Source: Smittia aterrima
Lineage: Eukaryota > Arthropoda > Insecta > Diptera > Chironomidae
Reading direction: 5' to 3'
DNA: 64,000 bases
Assembly (NCBI GenBank): GCA_033063855.1
Contig: CP093829.1
Location: 4,846,243 to 4,910,242 of the forward strand
Shown one piece after another: positions 57,901 through 64,000 of this stretch (positions are counted from its first letter, which is position 1; the number at the start of each line of letters is the position of its first letter). The notes below the pieces were generated by a model, which made no database searches, had not been told where the DNA came from, and saw only the letters and a list, made by a program, of their open reading frames with translations. Made by a program: the position numbers and the translations under genes.

Positions 57901-60900
57901 ATATATTTACATTGGAGGGAATTTTAAATTAAGTTTGAACTGTTGAAAGCGCCTAACCCTAAAAGTGTACGAGATAAATATTTGAAGTTCGACATCAGAC
58001 GAAAAGCTCCGAAAACGAAAAGGGCATTCGTTACACCTTCACAATTGCTTAATTAAACAAACGACGAAATATCCTCGGGAGAGATGGACCAACAGATTAT
58101 TAAAAGCTTGAGTGCTCAACGAAACGTGTCATTATCAGTTAGAGTGGTGGCTTCAACGCTCTTTGTCGACAGCTCGACAGGTGAAGTGACCTGAATCTTC
58201 CTCCTCGAGTAAACAATCAACTCTCAAAATTCGAGAATACAAAAGTTCAAGTTCATCAACGCTTGAATCATGTCGATTCAACATTCTCTGCCTATCAGAA
58301 TCCTTACGCAAACTTTCGTAGGCTCAATCAACAAACATTTTTCCATCCTTTCGCCTTCGTAACTCAATAAAAGTTTGAAGAAATATTTGCCGCAACATTG
58401 AAACATTCCTTGCTCCGCAAAAACCTGAAAGCAGGTAAATATTTCCACAATCGGGGGCAGGAAAATAAGGCTTTTCTCGTTTCTATATTGAAAGCATATT
58501 CAAGGTACGTTCAAAAATATGACAAAATGTGCTTTTAAACATGTCGCAATTGCTCATGAATATGTTTTGCACAATAAACTTTTCAGCGTTTATTTTTTCC
58601 TCTTTTCTCTTTTGAGTTTAGCTTCAGCTTTATTGCCAACGTCGTCGTCGTTCGCACACTCGAGTTTTTTTCACTTTTAGTAAAAGCGGAAATAAAGAGA
58701 AGCGAAATGTGAAAGAAAATTTGTTGAATTTTTCAGTGTGATGTCGAGCACGGGGCGCATATTGCAATGCATAGAGTGAGTGAGCGAGAGGAGCAAAAAC
58801 CGAGCATGTTAACGTCGTCTGAACTGGAGGAAAATGAAAAAGGAAGAAAGCATAGAATGACGTTCTAATATGAAAATGTTGTTTTCCACTTTCTGAGTGA
58901 CTGACTTGACGTCTGATATTTTATTTAGATTAGTGCGGGTTTTTAGAGCTGTGAATGACGTGAGAGCAAGTAAGCTTTCATAAATATTTTTGCCAAGCTC
59001 CCTACATACATCTAATGAAAGAAGAAAAAAAAAATCTGTTTGAACAAAAACTGTCAACGCGAATTATTTTCATTTAACAGTTTCCCGCTTTTCATCATGT
59101 GCGAACGTCAAACAATAAAGTTGATGGATTATGCCATGTTCAAATGTCCTTTAAGCTTTCTGTCGAGATTGATGAATATTATTAAAGACTAATCAATGAG
59201 TCTTTAAACTGTTAATTGAGCACTCGAATGAGCAGTGGTTGTGCGGTGTATAACACACACTTCATTGATGAAGCTTTTATCGATTCTTGATAATCTCAAC
59301 TCACTCTTGCTCATGAATCACCTGCCACAAATCTCCAGAGGAAATAAACTTGCATACGAATCTAATTAAATTATACTTTCGTGTCTAATTGATTGAAAAT
59401 GATAGCAAACAAGTTTCTCTCTTCGAAGTTGTTCTGATACGAACAAGGAAGTTATTAGTTGAAGAACCGAATCGAATTGGGGAAGAGATCGTAAACAACC
59501 AAAAATTTCAGGTTAGTTGACATTCACAATTATCACAAAATTCATTCTAACCTGTCGTCATCGTCAAAGCCCTCAATTTGATGATAAACAGTTATTTTTG
59601 CTCCAGTTTTTAACTGAAAATCCATCGCATCCCTCCATACATGTGTGAATTAATGAACAAACGATGAAAACGAATGAAAACGTAATTCGGTTAGTCGAGT
59701 TCACGTTTTTGGATTATGTGGCACAGAGGCGCGTAATTATGAGCGAAAGAATTTTCGTCTCCTCCCTCTCTCCCGTGACCAGCGCAAATACATGAACTCG
59801 ATAATTGGATTTTCATGAATCCATTCTAATTCTCTGGCTGAACGGTGAATGTGATACTTTTACGGTCGCTGAGAGCCGCTCGCTGGGGGGACATGGTTTT
59901 ATCACATTTGTGTGAGATATTCATAATCGCTGGAAGAAGTGGTAGGTGTTGATGGATAGAATTGGACCACAGACGATCGTAGTCACTTCTCGTGACTCAT
60001 AAATATTTTTCTCGAAGCTCTCGACGAAAGGTGGGAGAGTAATCTGCTTTAGGAATGAATTGACGAATTCATTTTTCATCAGTTTTTTTCAAGCTTTGCT
60101 CTCGCTCAGCCCTCTCGTCCCACCAGACGCTGCTGCATAAAAAAAAGTATTTTCATCTGAGCCAGTTCAAATCTGCTTTTTCCTCTTCATCGAAATTCGT
60201 TTGTCGGTTGCTCGCTTTCTGACTCAACGAGAGACGGGAGAAAAAAAATATTCATCGCCAACTCGACCTCAAACGCTCGACGATTCTCGAATCGAAATAA
60301 ACAAAACAGTTTTAATTTTTGTTTTGCTGAAAGTGGAAACGTGATCCTGGATAAGAGAGCCATAAAGAAAATTCCCGACTAAAATAACCTGAAGCCAGAA
60401 AATCGAGAGAAAAAACATTTCAAAGTGAAAAAGTCTTTTTCAAATTTGTGTTTATTAAATATTTAATTTTCCTGCCTTTTCATCGCTCGAGAATTTTCCT
60501 GTTTCCGGGTGAGAAAAGTTCGAGAGAACACACTGGAAAGGCTTCGTAAATTTCTTAAGTGAAACTTAAAACGTCAAAGGAGCTTTACAGCTTTGAACAA
60601 TCACGCTCGTGGTCAAGATTTCTTTGAATGTTCCTTTGAGAGTTTTAATCGGTGAAACGCTTCAAGTGAAAAGTAATCAAAGCTTTGGACAGCAAACTGG
60701 AAAAGCGAAAAATTGTTTATACAAAAATTTGATTAAGAGCGAAACGAGGAAAACATCAAAACAAACAAAAAAAGTTTTCACAAGTCATTCATCATTTGCA
60801 TAAAATTATCATCGCGCCAACAGAAGTGAAGACGATTTGCGCTCATCAGTCTCCGCAATAAATTAATTAAAACAACAATAAAACTCAACGCAAACAACAA

Positions 60901-60913
60901 ACCAACGGCAATT
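51966..60913. other. Nine-kilobase stretch without a convincing gene
   Basis: No open frame over about 110 codons and no family match on either strand. Minus-strand pieces near 53359-53640 and 52932-53231 have exon-like splice signals (GTGAGC after 53390, acceptor before 53222) but no consistent frame that I trust. The sequence is A+T-rich with many TAATTA cores and one 14-base palindrome, and the coding density drop suggests regulatory sequence for the genes on either side. Confidence 0.5.
55641..55654. promoter_or_regulatory. Perfect palindrome AAACTAATTAGTTT
   Basis: Fourteen bases centred on TAATTA, the homeodomain core. It may be a dimeric homeodomain site (as for Paired-type factors, which prefer two TAAT half-sites). 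No binding evidence beyond sequence. Confidence 0.3.
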
Positions 60914-61095
60914 ATGAATTCGAGAAAGTTTACTTTGACTTTTTACTTCCTGACGACAATGCTTCTCATTAATTGCTTGGCAAACGACGTCTCCTCATCA
61001 AATGGAGAAACGACAGAAGACTTAATCACGACAGAGGTGAACAATTTATTTGTCGCGACGACACCGAAGATCTCTCCGAGGAAGCCGATTGACAG
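60914..61095 (+). CDS. First coding exon of a secreted or cell-surface protein (rest beyond window)
   Basis: An ATG at 60914 opens 60 codons that end in phase 2 at a donor (GACAG|GTAAAC). The peptide begins with a clear signal peptide (MNSRKFTLTFYFLTTMLLIN, then CLAND) followed by a Ser/Thr/Glu-rich stretch (SSNGETTEDLITTEVNN). Reading past the donor stops at once, so splicing is required. No acceptor leading to a recognisable exon is found up to 64000, so the first intron exceeds 2.9 kb. A TCAGTC initiator-like sequence lies 66 bases before the ATG. The identity of the protein cannot be told from this exon. Long flanking introns and gene-poor surroundings are usual for developmental or neural surface proteins, which is only an inference. 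Confidence 0.6.
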
Positions 61096-64000
61096 GTAAA
61101 CTCCTAGATTCGATCATTTCATCCAATAAAGTTGAGCTTGCGTGAGAAATTTCTTGGAAATTTGACAAATCACGGATTGCTCACACGAGCAGTGAAGAAA
61201 ATCCGAGTACAAAGAATCGATTCCTACTTCTTAAGTCACATTACACGCTTTGCTTTATCGAGGGAATCGCTTTATGACGCTTGAAGACATGAAAATTTAC
61301 TCCTTCAATGAACATTGTCTTCTTGAATGTTCAGTCATGATTGATCAAATCGAGATATTGAATCAATTACGAGTGAAAGTTGACGACTTTTCCTTTTGAC
61401 ATCTTGTGAAGACTTCATCACAATTATAAACATTCTTCAAGTTATTTAATGTACGCGCCATCTTTGATCTTCCTCCCACGCTCCATTAGCTTGTGATTAG
61501 ATAAACGACTCATTAAATATTCATTTAAGAAGAAGCTTCCGGGAAGAAATATTTCAAAGAACAAAAAGGGAAAAGTAATCAACAGCGAGACTTCAAAAAG
61601 CCCAGACGATGTCTTCAAGCTGTCAACACTTCGTCTAAACTTGTTGCGACAAAAAACTTCTCAGTTACAAGTCCCGAGACTCGCCTAACTTCCAAAGAAT
61701 TCTTCGACTGAACCTTTAAATGTTTTGCCTTCTTCGTTACATTTGTAAGACGATTAAGGAATTCAGAGCTGACTTAAATGGGATCCAAAGCGATACGTTA
61801 CTTCGTCAAGTGGTTTGAGGGCGAAATGAAATCAAAATCTCCGACATTCCTTTTCTTGAAGAGTCACGACTCTTACTCTTGACATGTGACGTGCACCTTA
61901 AAATTCTTTTTCGCCCCCTTTGCCTTCATCCTATCACAATAGCTCATCTCTTGATATTTCTTTTTCAACAAGGACAGACAGCATTTGAAGAATAAATCCA
62001 CGAGGATGAGTCGAAAGGAGTGAATCGCTTTCTCAATTCTCTTGCTTTATTTTCCTCCCTCGCTTTATCTGAAGCAATTATCAAAATCTTCTTCTTTTTT
62101 GCTTGCTCCCCAATCTTTTTTATTGCAAAGAAATGATATTAAATCTGTTGTTGTGCTATTGCTCGTGCCTGGGGAAGGAGAAGGACGACGGGGGCGGAAG
62201 AAAGCAATTTGAATATTAGGAAAATCGAAGAGTCTTTTCTGGGAGAAATAATGGAGTAGCTTTCGTTGATATGAGATAGCAGGTCGATTTCGACTTGCGG
62301 AATCCTTCGTCAGTGATATCGATGACTTGAGATTGTAATCGAAGACTTTTCTCCTTCATCATTGAAGAATCCAATGAACCAAGATGTTTGAATCCATTTT
62401 GAAATCAACGGGGGCAGACAATTCGTTCAAGTATCAACTTTCACCCTCGCATTGTTTTTTTCCTTGCGAGAGTCTCGGCACGTGGTAGCATGTAAACGAT
62501 TCTCAATTTTGAAACGATTTCCTTCTGCCAGCGATTGCAAATTAAGTTTACTTTCTTATCTGGCTGAGTTTGTGCGATTTGCTTTCGTTTATCCGCCTCA
62601 GTCTTTGCGAAATGTTCCGAGAGAAGGAGAGAAAGCAAAAGGCTAAAGCGTCTTTGAATATTTTCCTGATAAAGTCTTTGCTTCTCTTTTGGTTATGGGA
62701 ACGATTTTATATTAACATGAGAGCTGTTAAGCGTTTAAGATGCTTCTTTTTCAATTTCCACATTCCGTCGCTTCCTTCCTTGAGAGTGAGAACGTTAGAA
62801 AGAAACTTATCCAATGAAATTCTGGAAAATCGTTTGACGGCCCCAAAGCGTTTACTTTAAGAATTTAAATTGCAGTTGAAGCTAATGAAGTTTAGAGAGT
62901 TCAAAGTGTTAATTGAACCAGAATTAAGCAGCTTAAATGCATCACAGCGATTCTCTCATGCATGTGTCTGCACTTACAATGCATTAACGCCACTCGAAGC
63001 ACTAAAACAAAATAATATTTTATAATTGCCTTTATAATTCAGTCTACACTCCCCCAAACAACACAACCTCGATTTGATGTTATAGCCAGAACATGAAAAA
63101 CTCTATAATGATATTGTTATTGGCGTGAAACATGCAAAAAACGACGCAAACTATAGCGATCGTTCCATTTTTTTTTGTGTTCATGCTTTCGAGTGTTTTT
63201 TATCCTTCACAGCTTTTATCCGAGTGCAAATTGAATTTGAGCACAATACGAAAGCATTGCTTCCGATGAAAAAAGGAAAGAGTGAGAGAGAGAGGGGAGT
63301 GCATTAAAAAAAGTTTTTCGAGTGCATGTTACAAGATATTTGCGATAATTATTTCAAAGCAAAATGGTTTTTACCGGTGAACGTTAAAGGAAAAGAACGA
63401 ACTGAGGAGAGTTAATGGTTTATGACGTTTGCATGGAAATGATTACCGTGTTGCGATTAAAAACTTTTTCTTGCCATTGGAAAGTAAATCCATTCATTGA
63501 AAGAAATAGAAAGTTCAAAGAAGGAAAAATTAATCAAAGCGATGCAGTTGACGGGAAGGAGGTCAAAACTTTATTCTCACTGATCATCAACGTCGTTTCC
63601 CTTTTCTTTGCTCGAGGAAGTTCACAATGTGAGGAGCGTCACAGATTGAGATAAAATCCAACTAACAAGAATCGTCCTTCTCTTTTCAAACTCAAATATG
63701 AATAAACTTTTGCCTTAAATAGACTCGAGTTTACATTTGAATAGAAAAAAAATGAGAAATTTTCTTACGAAAAGTTTCTTTAGCTTTTTTTTTTTGCTTC
63801 TTAAAAACTTTGTTTGATTTTCACAGTTGTGAGCTTCTCGAGAAGAAAAAAAGAGAAACTTCATTTAAATTCGAAATGTTCACAAAGAAGTTTTCTTTTA
63901 GAGTTTTTCATCTCGACGAGAATAATCGAAGATCAAAGGGAATCTCTTTTATCTTTCGATTACTTCAATATTTGATTGCAATCCAAATGTCAATCTCAAC
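61096..64000 (+). other. Start of a long intron of the preceding gene
   Basis: No coding exon is recognised. A+T-rich with poly-A/T runs and short open frames of no resemblance. It extends to the right edge. Confidence 0.45.

Overview
This is an insect nuclear chromosome segment, most likely from a lower (nematoceran) dipteran such as a chironomid midge. That is an inference from three things: naked cuticle, loquacious and PR-Set7 proteins that look dipteran, very short GT-AG introns (many 48-60 bases), and compact gene spacing in an A+T-rich background. Prokaryotic features (operons, Shine-Dalgarno sites, CRISPR) are absent. I resolved about 20 protein genes by joining exons through splice sites and checking reading phase. 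No convincing tRNA, rRNA or autonomous transposon was found.

The left part (1-23 kb) is gene-dense. In order it holds a beta-1,4-GalNAc/Gal transferase cut by the left edge (-), ORC3 (-), a TMEM183-like protein (+), the splicing factor CWC25 (-), an odorant receptor (-), a compound inverted-repeat (MITE-like) element, a DUF1091 secreted protein (-), the histone H4K20 methyltransferase PR-Set7/KMT5A (-), a papain-type cysteine protease (-), a possible 56-residue peptide gene (-), loquacious (-), prolyl oligopeptidase (+), an LRR transmembrane protein (+), a serine hydrolase (-) and an intronless C2H2 zinc-finger protein (+). ORC3/TMEM183 and loqs/prolyl oligopeptidase are head-to-head pairs about 200 bases apart. 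TMEM183/CWC25 and LRR/hydrolase are tail-to-tail pairs with facing poly(A) signals.

The centre (23-46 kb) holds naked cuticle (+) with an 8.4-kb first intron, NUDT19 (-), glucose-6-phosphate 1-epimerase (+) with two 2-kb introns and a striking in-frame Gln-rich sequence after its stop codon, and a ZAD-C2H2 zinc-finger gene (+).

The right part (46-64 kb) has two tandem paralogous secreted/membrane proteins sharing a C-terminal Tyr/Trp-rich membrane domain, one of them with a large YLPP-repeat ectodomain. It also has an orphan secreted/membrane protein, a 9-kb stretch without a convincing gene, and the first coding exon of a secreted protein whose remaining exons lie beyond 64 kb.

Most genes are unrelated neighbours. 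The clearest local functional links are the tandem pair at 45.9-49.8 kb and the possible structural control of loqs splicing by a hairpin in its own intron. The observations I would check first are the in-frame extension after the epimerase stop (41731-41859), the loqs intronic hairpin at the splice site of the dsRBD3-coding exons (13846-13982), the two alternative starts of prolyl oligopeptidase, and the YLPP-repeat/paralogue pair.
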